From a virus, in the IMG/VR virus record IMGVR_UViG_3300033273_000738, positions 1 through 26,866 of that record: DNA of 26,866 bases, one strand, 5' to 3'. Within the stretch, counting starts at the first letter, position 1. Each line of letters starts with the position of its first letter. The position numbers were made by a program, and so were the translations under genes. This document shows positions 9,632-17,125 of the stretch, piece by piece. The notes under the pieces were generated by a model. That model was not told the DNA's origin and ran no database searches. It saw only the letters and a program-made list of their open reading frames with translations.

Positions 9632-10981
9632 TTATTGTACTAATACTGGTTGTCTTGCTAGAATGACAGTTGTTGAACCATCTCCATCTATATTAGTATT
9701 TAACGTAGATATTTGTTTATCTTTATTACCTGTGTTGGGTGTTATTTTTGGTTGTGGTTTTGATTTTTTGATTAAATCTAGAAGGTTCTCATATGCCCTA
9801 TTAATACCATCAGTATCATATACACCGCTGCCACTTGTGGTTTTGAGAGATGCAAATTGACCTGCAAGTCTATCGTTGAATTGTTCTGCAGTAATTCTAC
9901 CATTAATGAATTGCTGATATCCAGCCATATTCAAATAGTAATCTGCCATTCTATCCTGATTTTCTTTATTAAATTTTGCTGTCAAAGGAACACCTGTTTT
10001 ACTTGCTGCAACTTCTGGATATAACATTTGATATGCACCAACAGCAGCACTTCTTTGCGTTTCAGGAATACCAAGTCTTCTTTGATGTGCAATGTAATCT
10101 TTTTGATATTGAACAACTTGATTAATACTCATATTTGTTATATCTTCATTTCTTCTTGAGAATCCATCCAGATATGCTCTGAAAGTTGCTCCATAATCAT
10201 TACCAGATTCTGCTCTCCTAATTGCTGTCTTTAGATCTGGAGCAGAACTGGTGGGTGATGTAGATTGACCTCTTACAGATTCTTGTAAAGCAGCGTTTTC
10301 TGCAGCATCTTCACGGAATGATGCCATACCACTTCCACGTTCTGTTTGTCTGACCAATTCTTCTCTTGATGGTGTAGGTGTAGATGGTGCAGCATCTGTT
10401 TTAAACATATTACCCGCAGTTCCTTTTCCACCCAATGCCTTATCGATACTATTAATCAGATCACCAAAACCATCAAAAGTATCTTTTACTGTTTTTAAAA
10501 CTCCTCCGGTTAGTTCTCCAGTGTTCGGATTAAATTTTGCAATATCATCAAAAGCTCCTTCCTCAGATTCTGGACCTGTCATTGAATCAAATAAACTAGT
10601 CGCAAAGTTTTTTATATCAGTTAAAGTATCAGTAACAGCACTTATTACTTTTTTATTTTCTTCTTTGAATTCATCAACTTTTTCTTTTATTGCCGGAAGA
10701 GCATTTATTAATACACCAGTAAGTAAAATTGATCCAAGATTTATGGCTTTATCAAAAAGACCCATGCTAGGAGATGCAATCTCCGTTACTGAAGAAAGTG
10801 GAGATGTTTTTGGTGATATTTTTTCTACCTTTGATTCTTTTTCTTTTATTCTACTTTTTTTAATTTCTTGATCAGACAGTGCGTTATTACTTTTTTTAAG
10901 ACCAATATATTTCTTATTAGACTCCTTAAGGAAACTGTTGATATTGGTTACATTTAATTTAAGTTGCTGAACTTGTTTCAT
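9632..10981 (-). CDS. Tail protein with lysozyme/lytic-transglycosylase-like domain (449 aa)
   Basis: Residues 1-60 are lysine-rich. Residues 72-130 contain a hydrophobic helix (LGSILLTGVLINALPAI) followed by a coiled stretch, as in tape-measure proteins. A low-complexity Ser/Thr/Pro linker precedes residues about 250-380, which resemble phage muramidases of the lambda-R/COG4678 type: IRRAESGNDYG with candidate catalytic Glu258, SAAVGAYQM (312-319), then NQDRMADYYL and RLAGQFASLK. Tail-borne peptidoglycan hydrolases open the cell wall during injection. Its place between a tape-measure-like gene and the hub genes agrees. It starts 9 bases after the upstream stop. The enzyme family is inferred from motif order. 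Confidence 0.65.
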   Translation of the reverse strand: MKQVQQLKLNVTNINSFLKESNKKYIGLKKSNNALSDQEIKKSRIKEKESKVEKISPKTSPLSSVTEIASPSMGLFDKAINLGSILLTGVLINALPAIKEKVDEFKEENKKVISAVTDTLTDIKNFATSLFDSMTGPESEEGAFDDIAKFNPNTGELTGGVLKTVKDTFDGFGDLINSIDKALGGKGTAGNMFKTDAAPSTPTPSREELVRQTERGSGMASFREDAAENAALQESVRGQSTSPTSSAPDLKTAIRRAESGNDYGATFRAYLDGFSRRNEDITNMSINQVVQYQKDYIAHQRRLGIPETQRSAAVGAYQMLYPEVAASKTGVPLTAKFNKENQDRMADYYLNMAGYQQFINGRITAEQFNDRLAGQFASLKTTSGSGVYDTDGINRAYENLLDLIKKSKPQPKITPNTGNKDKQISTLNTNIDGDGSTTVILARQPVLVQ

Positions 10982-10990
10982 TTTTATATC

Positions 10991-12349
10991 TTATACGTAT
11001 ATTCCATAAATTTCTGGAGTTTTCATTCTCCACAAGTCAGCACTATTTGTAGATGAAATTTGAGGAACTTTTGGTGCCGGTGGAGTTGGACCCGGTTTCC
11101 CTTTATTCATTTGTATCGGGGGAAGATCCATGGTTAAAAAATTAACTTTTCCTTTATTTTTGGAACCATTTAAAATAGTTTGAGTTCTTTTATTATTAAT
11201 GATAGTTCCATCAATTCTTGGAACAAATATTTCGGCAGTTTCTAGTCCCCTCTCATCGCCAACAATATAAGGTCTTCCTGCTATTACAGGACCACCAATT
11301 TTTCTTGTCTCTATTCCTGATACGATACCAGGAATTTGTACTGAATATTGAAGTTTAATTTTTTGTCTTTCCGTATCATCCTCAACACCCTCTAAAGCAG
11401 CGTCTCTATTTTTTTGGAGAGTGCGTAATTGTTTTCTTTTGGATACGACAGATTGATATATTTTTTCCTGCTCTTCACTTCTACCACCTCTTCTACCACT
11501 ACCTCTCCTAGATCTTTGTTGTTGATTTAAATCACTAACATCCCCACCCATTCTATTCATTCCAGCTTCAAATAATCTTCGATCGAGAACTTTATGTGCC
11601 GCATTATATTCTTTTCCTCCTGCCTGAGCATCACTAATAAAGTCAAATGCTGCCTTACCTGCAAGTAATAATCCTGCACCTGCTAAAAATCCTAAAACAA
11701 TTGGATTTGCCAGAAAAGAAAGAACCGTTCCGATTGTTGCTATTGCACCTGCTACTTTTAGTGCCAGACCAGCACCAATAATAACTCCAAGTATATTCCT
11801 CAAAAGTTTCCAATTTGCTGTTAATATTTTGAAAAATGTCCCTATTTTTTTTCTATTTTCTTCGTCTTCAAACCATGTAAGAACGGCATTTGCTCCAATA
11901 CCTAATCCAAGTGTCGTTATAAACTCTAAAATTTTATCAAAAAATCCTGATACTGGAGCAGCGACTACTGCTGCTGTCTTCTTAATTACTCCACCAATTT
12001 TTTTAATACTTTCTATACTACTTTCTTTTGATATAAGTTTTTTTCTAGATTTTTCTTCCTTAAATCTTTTATTTTTTTCTTCTTCATCAGCAATTCTCAT
12101 TGCAAAATCCAGAGCAAGTTGCTTTTGAATTTCTACAAGAATTGCATTTGTTTCTGATAATGTATTTTCTATTGATGATTGTGCTTCTAATGCAGGAGAA
12201 CTTATTGTTCTCCTACCTTGAAACATCATTCTATTTACTCTTAATTTTGGAGCAGCCTTAGTAATTTTTGATGCACCAGAAGACAATGGGGAAGAAATAT
12301 TTCCTTTCCCTATCTTTGGTGCCGTAAAAATTTGACTACTAAATGCCAT
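10991..12349 (-). CDS. Tape-measure-like tail protein (452 aa)
   Basis: A charged coiled-coil region (residues 55-125) is followed by several hydrophobic helices (140-235, including LRNILGVIIGAGLALKVAGA and NPIVLGFLAGAGLLLAG) and a basic Gln/Arg/Gly-rich segment (270-330). Residues 352-377 read GGPVIAGRPYIVGDERG followed by ETAEIFVP. This matches the GGPV-AG-PY-VGE-GPE-FVP signature common near the C-terminus of tape-measure proteins. It is short for a myovirus tape measure, so length control may be shared with the neighbouring lysozyme-domain protein. The start overlaps the end of the gp51-like gene by 11 bases, indicating coupled translation. The role in tail-length determination or DNA-injection pore formation is inferred. 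Confidence 0.6.
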   Translation of the reverse strand: MAFSSQIFTAPKIGKGNISSPLSSGASKITKAAPKLRVNRMMFQGRRTISSPALEAQSSIENTLSETNAILVEIQKQLALDFAMRIADEEEKNKRFKEEKSRKKLISKESSIESIKKIGGVIKKTAAVVAAPVSGFFDKILEFITTLGLGIGANAVLTWFEDEENRKKIGTFFKILTANWKLLRNILGVIIGAGLALKVAGAIATIGTVLSFLANPIVLGFLAGAGLLLAGKAAFDFISDAQAGGKEYNAAHKVLDRRLFEAGMNRMGGDVSDLNQQQRSRRGSGRRGGRSEEQEKIYQSVVSKRKQLRTLQKNRDAALEGVEDDTERQKIKLQYSVQIPGIVSGIETRKIGGPVIAGRPYIVGDERGLETAEIFVPRIDGTIINNKRTQTILNGSKNKGKVNFLTMDLPPIQMNKGKPGPTPPAPKVPQISSTNSADLWRMKTPEIYGIYV

Positions 12350-12518
12350 TCTGTTGTTGTGCCTTTAGGTTTTCTTCTTCAATATATTGTTCGAGAAGAG
12401 CAAGATAAATTTCTTTCTCCCACGGAATCATATTTTCTATTTCTGTTAATGAGTATTTATGATGCTGAATCAAGGCAAAATTAATCTTATAGTATGACTC
12501 AAGATTCGTATGAGCCAT
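12339..12518 (-). CDS. gp51: gp51-like baseplate hub assembly protein (59 aa)
   Basis: A small frame read directly from the sequence: MAHTNLESYYKINFALIQHH, then KYSLTEIENMIPWEKEIYLA and LLEQYIEEENLKAQQQNGI. The MIPWEKEIYLALLEQYIEEE core is the pattern seen in small tail-assembly proteins annotated as baseplate hub assembly catalyst gp51 in T4-like cyanophages, where it follows gp26 as here. It begins 2 bases after the gp26 stop and its end overlaps the start of the tape-measure-like gene. T4 gp51 itself is longer, so the label is by synteny and core motif. The helical, acidic C-terminus fits a chaperone-type assembly factor that is not in the virion. Confidence 0.6.
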   Translation of the reverse strand: MAHTNLESYYKINFALIQHHKYSLTEIENMIPWEKEIYLALLEQYIEEENLKAQQQNGI

Positions 12519-12520
12519 AC

Positions 12521-13243
12521 CTAACTGAAAAAACTTGCTAACCCTTCAAGAACAACTTCAGACTCAACACCAGTCTCTGGATTTTTCACAGAAATTGTAT
12601 GAGACAGTTTTGGCATTGTAGTAAAGAAAGATTCAATCTGCTTGAATTGTTTACTATTCAATTGATCTACAAAATCAGTCAATTCTTTTTTAGAGCAATC
12701 AGAAGCATTCCAACTTTCTTCCTTATCATAAACCATATCAATACATGAAGTAATCATACTCAGTGATTGATTAACATCACTAACTTCTCCACCTACTTCA
12801 AAGTTAGTATCAATGAATTGATCGAATGAAGGGTACTTCAACTTCATTGAGTATGTATCATCTAATTTAATGATATTTTTATGGTTTTTGTTCTTTTGAA
12901 CTTTAATTGAGTCAATTTCAATTTCCATTGTAACTGTTGTTTCATCATCATCAGGACAGGTGATGTTTACTTCTACAGTTTCTCCGACAGATTTTGCACG
13001 AACATTTAAGAAAAGATATTCAATATCAAAGGTTGCAAGGTTTTGAACCTTAACTCCTCTCGTTATAATACAGTCATTGAGAATCTGAACAATGCCATTA
13101 GAAATTTGTTTTGGATCTTCAGATTCTAATGCCATTAATAAGATTTTTTCTTCTTTCACCAAGAATGGACGATATTTAATCTTCTTTCCAGTAGAGGGTA
13201 ATTCCAACTCATAGGTTGGGGTATTAATTTTTGGTAATGGCAT
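12521..13243 (-). CDS. gp26: Baseplate hub subunit gp26 (240 aa)
   Basis: The N-terminus (MPLPKINTPTYELELPSTGK, then KIKYRPFLVKEEKILLMALE) matches the T4 baseplate gp26 family (T4_baseplate, PF12322 from memory). The rest is of normal length for cyanophage gp26, with an acidic C-terminal half and ending EVVLEGLASFFS. gp26 takes part in hub assembly in T4. A CTAAATA late-promoter motif lies 29 bases upstream of the ATG, so this gene probably starts a transcript that continues through gp51 and the tail genes. Confidence 0.85.
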   Translation of the reverse strand: MPLPKINTPTYELELPSTGKKIKYRPFLVKEEKILLMALESEDPKQISNGIVQILNDCIITRGVKVQNLATFDIEYLFLNVRAKSVGETVEVNITCPDDDETTVTMEIEIDSIKVQKNKNHKNIIKLDDTYSMKLKYPSFDQFIDTNFEVGGEVSDVNQSLSMITSCIDMVYDKEESWNASDCSKKELTDFVDQLNSKQFKQIESFFTTMPKLSHTISVKNPETGVESEVVLEGLASFFS

Positions 13244-13271
13244 AACAACCCATTATAATGTCAGTTGTGAT

Positions 13272-13278
13272 TATTTAG
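13272..13278 (-). promoter_or_regulatory. Late-promoter-like motif CTAAATA upstream of gp26
   Basis: Minus-strand CTAAATAATC ends 28 bases before the gp26 ATG at 13243, the spacing expected for a T4-type late promoter (a single -10-like element without a -35 box). The motif recurs in front of other structural genes in this window. Confidence 0.5.
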
Positions 13279-13285
13279 ATGGTTA

Positions 13286-13351
13286 TTCTATAACTGTTTC
13301 TATACTTCTTCCAGTATCATCAGCAAGTGCTTGGGCATCTGTATTATCTTT
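13286..13351 (-). other. Coding-like in-frame extension after the tail-tube stop codon
   Basis: The tail-tube gene ends in TAA (13354-13352). The same frame then stays open for 22 codons to a second TAA (13285-13283), reading KDNTDAQALADDTGRSIETV then IE. Its composition is protein-like rather than random AT-rich intergenic text. It could be a former C-terminus cut by a nonsense change, a rare readthrough product, or chance. Confidence 0.35.
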
Positions 13352-13960
13352 TTATGCAACTTTCTTAACTCTAGTAGCACGTTTAGGACTCATAACATAT
13401 CGATCATAATTAAATGTCACATTTACTTTTAATAAATCAGCAGCACCATAAGAAACCGGAATGGCAGTTATTGATTTTGGAAAAACATTTCTAAACTGAT
13501 ATACTAGTTCATTCTTATAATCCTTTTCAAACTTTGTGATATACATGGTATTGCATTTGTAAGTATCAGGATATTTAAATCTTCGATGATAAAGATTAGA
13601 ATTTTCATTCAGTCCACTTCCACTTGAAATATAATCCATCCATCCTTCAAATATTTTTAAATTTTTATAATCATTATCAACATAAAAAGTAAAATCAACA
13701 TCAGTATATAATCTCGTATGAGCAAATTCTTGTGGAATGCCCATGAAATCACCTTTTACCTCTGCTGTGGCAAAACCACTAGTTGGTAAAGATGCTTCGG
13801 AGCACAAAATTCCAGATTTTCGAGAAACAAAACTTCTTACATCACTAACACCAAACCTCTTTCTAATATGCTGTGTCACTGGATTTGTTAATTCTGAAAA
13901 ACTAACAACATAATGATTTGATTGAGAAATTCTGCCAAAAATATCTTTGGCATCACTCAT
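13352..13960 (-). CDS. Tail tube-fold protein (gp19/gp54-like, 202 aa)
   Basis: I prefer the ATG at 13960 (MSDAKDIFGRISQSNHYVVS) over a GTG ten codons upstream. The protein has the T4 gp19 tail-tube pattern: NHYVVSFSEL near the N-terminus, CSEASLPTSGFATAEVKGDF in the middle, then DVDFTFYVDNDYKNLKIFEG and a C-terminal YGAADLLKVNVTFNYDRYVM. In T4-like phages the main tube gene gp19 usually lies near the sheath and capsid genes. This copy sits beside gp26, gp51, gp48 and gp53, so it may instead be the tube initiator (gp54 function), which shares the fold. It has a late-promoter-like CTAAATA upstream and is divergent from the plus-strand cluster. Confidence 0.65.
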   Translation of the reverse strand: MSDAKDIFGRISQSNHYVVSFSELTNPVTQHIRKRFGVSDVRSFVSRKSGILCSEASLPTSGFATAEVKGDFMGIPQEFAHTRLYTDVDFTFYVDNDYKNLKIFEGWMDYISSGSGLNENSNLYHRRFKYPDTYKCNTMYITKFEKDYKNELVYQFRNVFPKSITAIPVSYGAADLLKVNVTFNYDRYVMSPKRATRVKKVA

Positions 13961-14023
13961 TGTAATTATTTTTGATATAGGACTTGGCACTCTAAATACC
14001 TATACGACTACTTTATTATTAGT

Positions 14024-14030
14024 TATTTAG
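14024..14030 (-). promoter_or_regulatory. Late-promoter-like motif CTAAATA for the tail-tube gene
   Basis: Minus-strand CTAAATAACT at 14030-14024 lies 63 bases before the preferred ATG at 13960 and 33 before the alternative GTG at 13990. It is one of three such motifs in this 90-base divergent region; a plus-strand CTAAATA is at 13992-13998 and a plus-strand TATAAATA at 14049-14056. Confidence 0.45.
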
Positions 14031-14048
14031 ATGTCATATAAGGGATTT

Positions 14049-14056
14049 TATAAATA
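14049..14056 (+). promoter_or_regulatory. Consensus T4-type late promoter TATAAATA
   Basis: A perfect TATAAATA octamer, followed by ATATAG, starts 32 bases before the ATG at 14081. This is the classical T4 late promoter core and would drive the plus-strand cluster (NUMOD3 protein, gp4, gp48, gp53). Confidence 0.6.
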
Positions 14057-14080
14057 ATATAGAATAGCAAGTTCTTCGGT

Positions 14081-14653
14081 ATGAGAAAAGAATATACTTG
14101 GAATACAAAAAATCTTAATACGATACTTGGAATAGATTCTAATATTGAGATAATTTCAGAATCATATGAAATTGAATCTAATAGTGGTTGTGATGGAGTA
14201 AATAATGGTTTTTATGGAAAAAAGCACACAGAAGAAACTAAAAAAATATTAAGAGAAAAAACATTAGAACTATGTAAAGATGAAAAATTCAAAATGACAA
14301 GGGCAAATTTTGGAGAAAAAAATGGAATGTATCAAAGTGCCCGATTTGGTGAATTAAATCCTATGTGGAATAAAAAACATTCAGAAGAAACAAAATTAAA
14401 ACAAAGCAACAAAAGAAAAGAATGGTTTAAAAATAATGAAAATCCTATGAAAGGAAAAAAACTTTCCAAAAAACAAAAAGAGCAAATATCGGAAAGAAAC
14501 AGTAAAGAATACACATTAATAAACCCTAATGGCGAAATGGTAAAAATAAAAAATCTTACCAAATTTGCCAGAGATAATAATTTGAGTATTGGGTGCTTAC
14601 AACAACTCGTTGCTGGAAGAAATAAGACGCATAGGGGATGGAAAAATGCCTAA
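14081..14653 (+). CDS. NUMOD3-repeat homing-endonuclease relative without a visible nuclease domain (190 aa)
   Basis: Three NUMOD3-type DNA-binding repeats can be read: FYGKKHTEETKKILREK (residues 44-60), NPMWNKKHSEETKLKQS (93-109) and NPMKGKKLSKKQKEQIS (121-137). A C-terminal IENR1/NUMOD1-like module follows (about 143-188: YTLINPNGEMVKIKNLTKFA, then LQQLVAGRNKTHRGW). These are the DNA-binding parts of GIY-YIG and HNH homing endonucleases. Residues 1-42 hold no GIY-YIG or HNH motif that I can find, and no remnant is visible upstream. The AT-rich, Lys/Asn-rich composition differs from gp4. Its last 8 bases overlap the gp4 start codon. It may be a degenerate free-standing homing gene, or a DNA-binding protein reused by the phage. 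Confidence 0.75.
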   Translation: MRKEYTWNTKNLNTILGIDSNIEIISESYEIESNSGCDGVNNGFYGKKHTEETKKILREKTLELCKDEKFKMTRANFGEKNGMYQSARFGELNPMWNKKHSEETKLKQSNKRKEWFKNNENPMKGKKLSKKQKEQISERNSKEYTLINPNGEMVKIKNLTKFARDNNLSIGCLQQLVAGRNKTHRGWKNA

Positions 14654-15089
14654 AAAAGAATATCTACAAGGTAAATATAAACCATCAAATCCAGAGAAGT
14701 ATAGAGGAGATGTTTGCAATATAATTTATAGAAGTAGTTGGGAAAGAAAATTTCTCTACTATTGTGATATGAATAAAAATATTATAGAATATTCTAGTGA
14801 GGAGGTTGTTATTCCCTATCGCTCACCAGTTGATAACAGATATCATAGATACTTCCCAGATTTTTATATCAAATATAAAGATAATAACGGGAAGATTAAA
14901 AAGTCAATTATTGAAATCAAACCATATAAGCAGTGTATTGAACCCAAAGTTCAAAAGACAAAAACAAAGGGTTATATCTATGAAGTTATGGAATATGCCA
15001 AGAATCAGGCAAAGTGGGATGCTGCCAAGGAATGGTGCCTAGATCGTGGTTATGAATTTAAGGTTCTTACAGAAAACGAACTTTTTTAA
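14646..15089 (+). CDS. gp4: Head completion protein gp4 (147 aa)
   Basis: I choose the ATG at 14646 (MPKKEYLQGKYKPSNPEKYR) because the family starts there and the length equals that of T4 gp4 (about 150 aa). A 19-codon upstream extension lies inside the NUMOD3 gene. The core NIIYRSSWERKFLYYCDMNK, then IIEYSSEEVVIPYRSP, HRYFPDFYIKYK and KSIIEIKP is typical of gp4, which has a TnsA/PD-(D/E)XK-like fold (candidate acidic residue in FPDFY and the IIEIK motif). In T4 gp4 (also called gp50/gp65 locus product) is needed to finish packaged heads before tail joining. An AGGGG sequence about 10 bases before the ATG can act as ribosome-binding site. Confidence 0.85.
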   Translation: MPKKEYLQGKYKPSNPEKYRGDVCNIIYRSSWERKFLYYCDMNKNIIEYSSEEVVIPYRSPVDNRYHRYFPDFYIKYKDNNGKIKKSIIEIKPYKQCIEPKVQKTKTKGYIYEVMEYAKNQAKWDAAKEWCLDRGYEFKVLTENELF

Positions 15090-15092
15090 CCA

Positions 15093-15485
15093 ATGCCAAG
15101 AAAAACTCTCAAACAAAGAAGAAACCCAACAGATGATAATGAGAATCGTGTGCGTGGTGTGATTAATGATCTTGTTGGGGTCGAAACTCCCGATGATATT
15201 ATGGAGAACTTGATAGGAGTTTTATCCGAAGGTTCTAAAATTCCCACGGCAGGTAATTATTATACCTTCTTTTATACTGCCAAGACACCAGGAATACAAT
15301 ATGATGAATATCCTCTCGTAGCAGTTACAGATGTATTCTCTTGGGGATTCCGTGGAATCAACTTTCACTGGGGTGACAGAAGGCAATATGATTACAATCA
15401 AATCGTTGGTGGACTGTATGAAGTATACCCAGAAGAGATGAATGATGTCATAGAACTCGGTTTTGCGAAAGTTCGCTCTAAATAG
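15093..15485 (+). CDS. Unassigned protein of the gp4-gp48 interval (130 aa)
   Basis: Starts MPRKTLKQRRNPTDDNENRV with a basic N-terminus. The second half contains YYTFFYTAKTPGIQYDEYPL, then VAVTDVFSWGFRGINFHWGD. This aromatic-rich pattern (a short F-Y-x-x-K segment, then YPL, then GF-G-N-H) I have seen in several T4-like phage proteins of uncertain function. It starts 3 bases after the gp4 stop and precedes gp48, so it belongs to the late head/tail completion transcript. No enzyme motif, membrane segment or signal peptide is visible. A virion or assembly role is inferred from position only. Confidence 0.65.
   Translation: MPRKTLKQRRNPTDDNENRVRGVINDLVGVETPDDIMENLIGVLSEGSKIPTAGNYYTFFYTAKTPGIQYDEYPLVAVTDVFSWGFRGINFHWGDRRQYDYNQIVGGLYEVYPEEMNDVIELGFAKVRSK
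15477..15484 (+). promoter_or_regulatory. Late-promoter-like motif TCTAAATA before gp48
   Basis: TCTAAATAGTTAG overlaps the last codons of the preceding gene and starts 24 bases before the gp48 ATG at 15501. It has one mismatch to TATAAATA and is the same CTAAATA form found before other structural genes in the window. Confidence 0.45.
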
Positions 15486-15500
15486 TTAGAAAAAAGATAG

Positions 15501-16394
15501 ATGCCAAACGTATATCGATATCCAAATCAAGAGATATATGAAGACACAGACTATTTGCGAATAGCAATAGTTAACTATACTCCTGTGGGACAAGACTTAA
15601 CTGTACGAAGAGATGAAGGGAGGAAAAAAACATCTGCAAAAGAAAGAATTGCAACCGTTCTCTTGCCTATGCCATCTAATCTCGTAGATAATAATGCAGT
15701 GAGTTACACTGATGATTCATTGAATGCTTTAGCAGGAGCACTTGCTAGCGGAAGTATTACAGCAATGGAACAACTTCCTAAAGCTTTGGCAACCGGAGAT
15801 TTCTCAGAACTTGGGAATGACCTGAGTAGACAGATAGGAAACACCGGACTTACTTTAGGATCCGCAAAAGACTTAATTACAAGACAACTTGGATCACAAG
15901 CAGCAGCTATCTTTGGTGGTAATGTTTCTCTTAATCAAATACAAGCACGAACAGATGGAACAATATTCAATCCAAACATGGAACTTTTATTCAATGGACC
16001 TACTTTGAGATCTTTTAAATTTCAATTCAAAATGACTCCTAGAAATGATAATGAAATGAAAGAAATTAAAAGTATTATAAGATCTTTTAAGAAAAATATG
16101 TCACCTAAAACACTTCCAACTAAAGAAAATACTGCCGGAACTCTTTACCTAAAAACTCCAAGTATTTTTGAATTAACTTATATGCAGGGAAGTAAAAAGC
16201 ATGATTTCCTGCATAATTTTAAACAGTGTTTCTTGGAAAATATGTCAGTTAATTATACTGGTGAAGGAACTTATGCAACTTATGATGATGGAACACCAAT
16301 TTCTATGATTATGGATTTGCAATTCAAAGAAGTTGAACCAGTATATGATTCTGATTATGATGACACAGAAGGAAAATCGGGGGTAGGATACTGA
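15501..16394 (+). CDS. gp48: Baseplate tail tube cap gp48 (297 aa)
   Basis: Starts MPNVYRYPNQEIYEDTDYLR. The order of features fits the T4 gp48 family: an N-terminal strand-rich segment (LRIAIVNYTP), a central helical Ala/Gly-rich part (residues 75-145) and a C-terminal tube-like domain (NPNMELLFNGPTLRSFKFQF, KMTPRNDNEMKEIKSIIRSF, then FLENMSVNYTGEGTYATYDD and a closing LQFKEVEPVYDSDYDD). gp48 caps the baseplate and starts tube polymerisation together with gp54. The gp53 gene follows one base after the stop, as in other cyanophages. The length is near that of T4 gp48 (364 aa) but shorter. Confidence 0.8.
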   Translation: MPNVYRYPNQEIYEDTDYLRIAIVNYTPVGQDLTVRRDEGRKKTSAKERIATVLLPMPSNLVDNNAVSYTDDSLNALAGALASGSITAMEQLPKALATGDFSELGNDLSRQIGNTGLTLGSAKDLITRQLGSQAAAIFGGNVSLNQIQARTDGTIFNPNMELLFNGPTLRSFKFQFKMTPRNDNEMKEIKSIIRSFKKNMSPKTLPTKENTAGTLYLKTPSIFELTYMQGSKKHDFLHNFKQCFLENMSVNYTGEGTYATYDDGTPISMIMDLQFKEVEPVYDSDYDDTEGKSGVGY

Positions 16395-16395
16395 A

Positions 16396-17058
16396 ATGGG
16401 ATACTTTAGAGAACTACCGGATGTAGAATATCAATCTTTTCTATCCGATGCAATTTCATCAAAAGAATATTTAAAGGTCAAAAACTTATTCAGAAGAAAT
16501 AAGTTACGTGATGATTTACAGAGTGCTTTTACGGTTTTTGATAAGTATGAGATCGTAGAGGGTGCTAGACCCGACACTGTGGCAGAAGAATTTTATGGTG
16601 ATGCTGAACTTGATTGGGTTGTTCTAATGACTGCCGGTATAATCAATGTAAGAGATGAATGGCCACTATCAAACTATCGATTATATGAGTATGCCGAACA
16701 CAAATATGGCATTTTAGAATTAAATGATATTCGTTATTACGAAACAAAAGAAATCAAAGATTCCAATGACAGATTAATTCTTCCTGCAGGAAAAATTGTT
16801 GATGAAGATTTTGTTTTAAATTATAGTGACAATGGAAATAAAGTTTCTCTATCAGGTAGTAACGTAAGAAGAGGTATTTCAAATTGGGAATACGAAACTA
16901 TTGAAAACAATAAAAAATCCTCGATTTATTTGCTAAAACGAGGATATTTACAACAATTTTTAAATGATATGAGAGAGATTATGACTTATGGTGTATCATC
17001 TGAATATGTAAACGAATCTCTAATTCGCACTGAAAATACCAAAGTCACAATCACTTAA
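16396..17058 (+). CDS. gp53: Baseplate wedge protein gp53 (220 aa)
   Basis: The start is MGYFRELPDVEYQSFLSDAI. The conserved gp53 N-terminal region is clear: LRDDLQSAFTVFDKYEIVEG, ARPDTVAEEFYGDAELDWVV, and LMTAGIINVRDEWPLSNYRL (residues about 35-95). The family has a LysM-like C-terminal part and is usually about 195-230 residues. gp53 completes the wedge arms and lets six wedges join around the hub. It lies one base after gp48, behind the Shine-Dalgarno-like GGTAGGA. It ends the plus-strand late cluster and faces gp32 across a short hairpin. Confidence 0.88.
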   Translation: MGYFRELPDVEYQSFLSDAISSKEYLKVKNLFRRNKLRDDLQSAFTVFDKYEIVEGARPDTVAEEFYGDAELDWVVLMTAGIINVRDEWPLSNYRLYEYAEHKYGILELNDIRYYETKEIKDSNDRLILPAGKIVDEDFVLNYSDNGNKVSLSGSNVRRGISNWEYETIENNKKSSIYLLKRGYLQQFLNDMREIMTYGVSSEYVNESLIRTENTKVTIT

Positions 17059-17088
17059 ACAATAACCCATAGTAAGTAGCAATAACCA

Positions 17089-17109
17089 AGAGGGTCAAAC
17101 AGACCCTCT
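17089..17109. terminator. Hairpin between convergent gp53 and gp32
   Basis: AGAGGGTC and GACCCTCT form an 8-bp stem with a five-base loop (AAACA). It sits in the 67-base gap between the convergent ends of gp53 and gp32. Neither side has a strong T-run, so it is a plausible but weak bidirectional terminator or mRNA-end stabiliser. Confidence 0.5.
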
Positions 17110-17125
17110 CATAGGTCCATCTCAT

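Noticed and set aside
14589-14645. N-terminal extension of gp4 from an ATG at 14589
   Set aside because: The extra 19 codons lie inside the NUMOD3 gene in another frame and do not resemble gp4, which starts with the MPKKEYLQGKY text.
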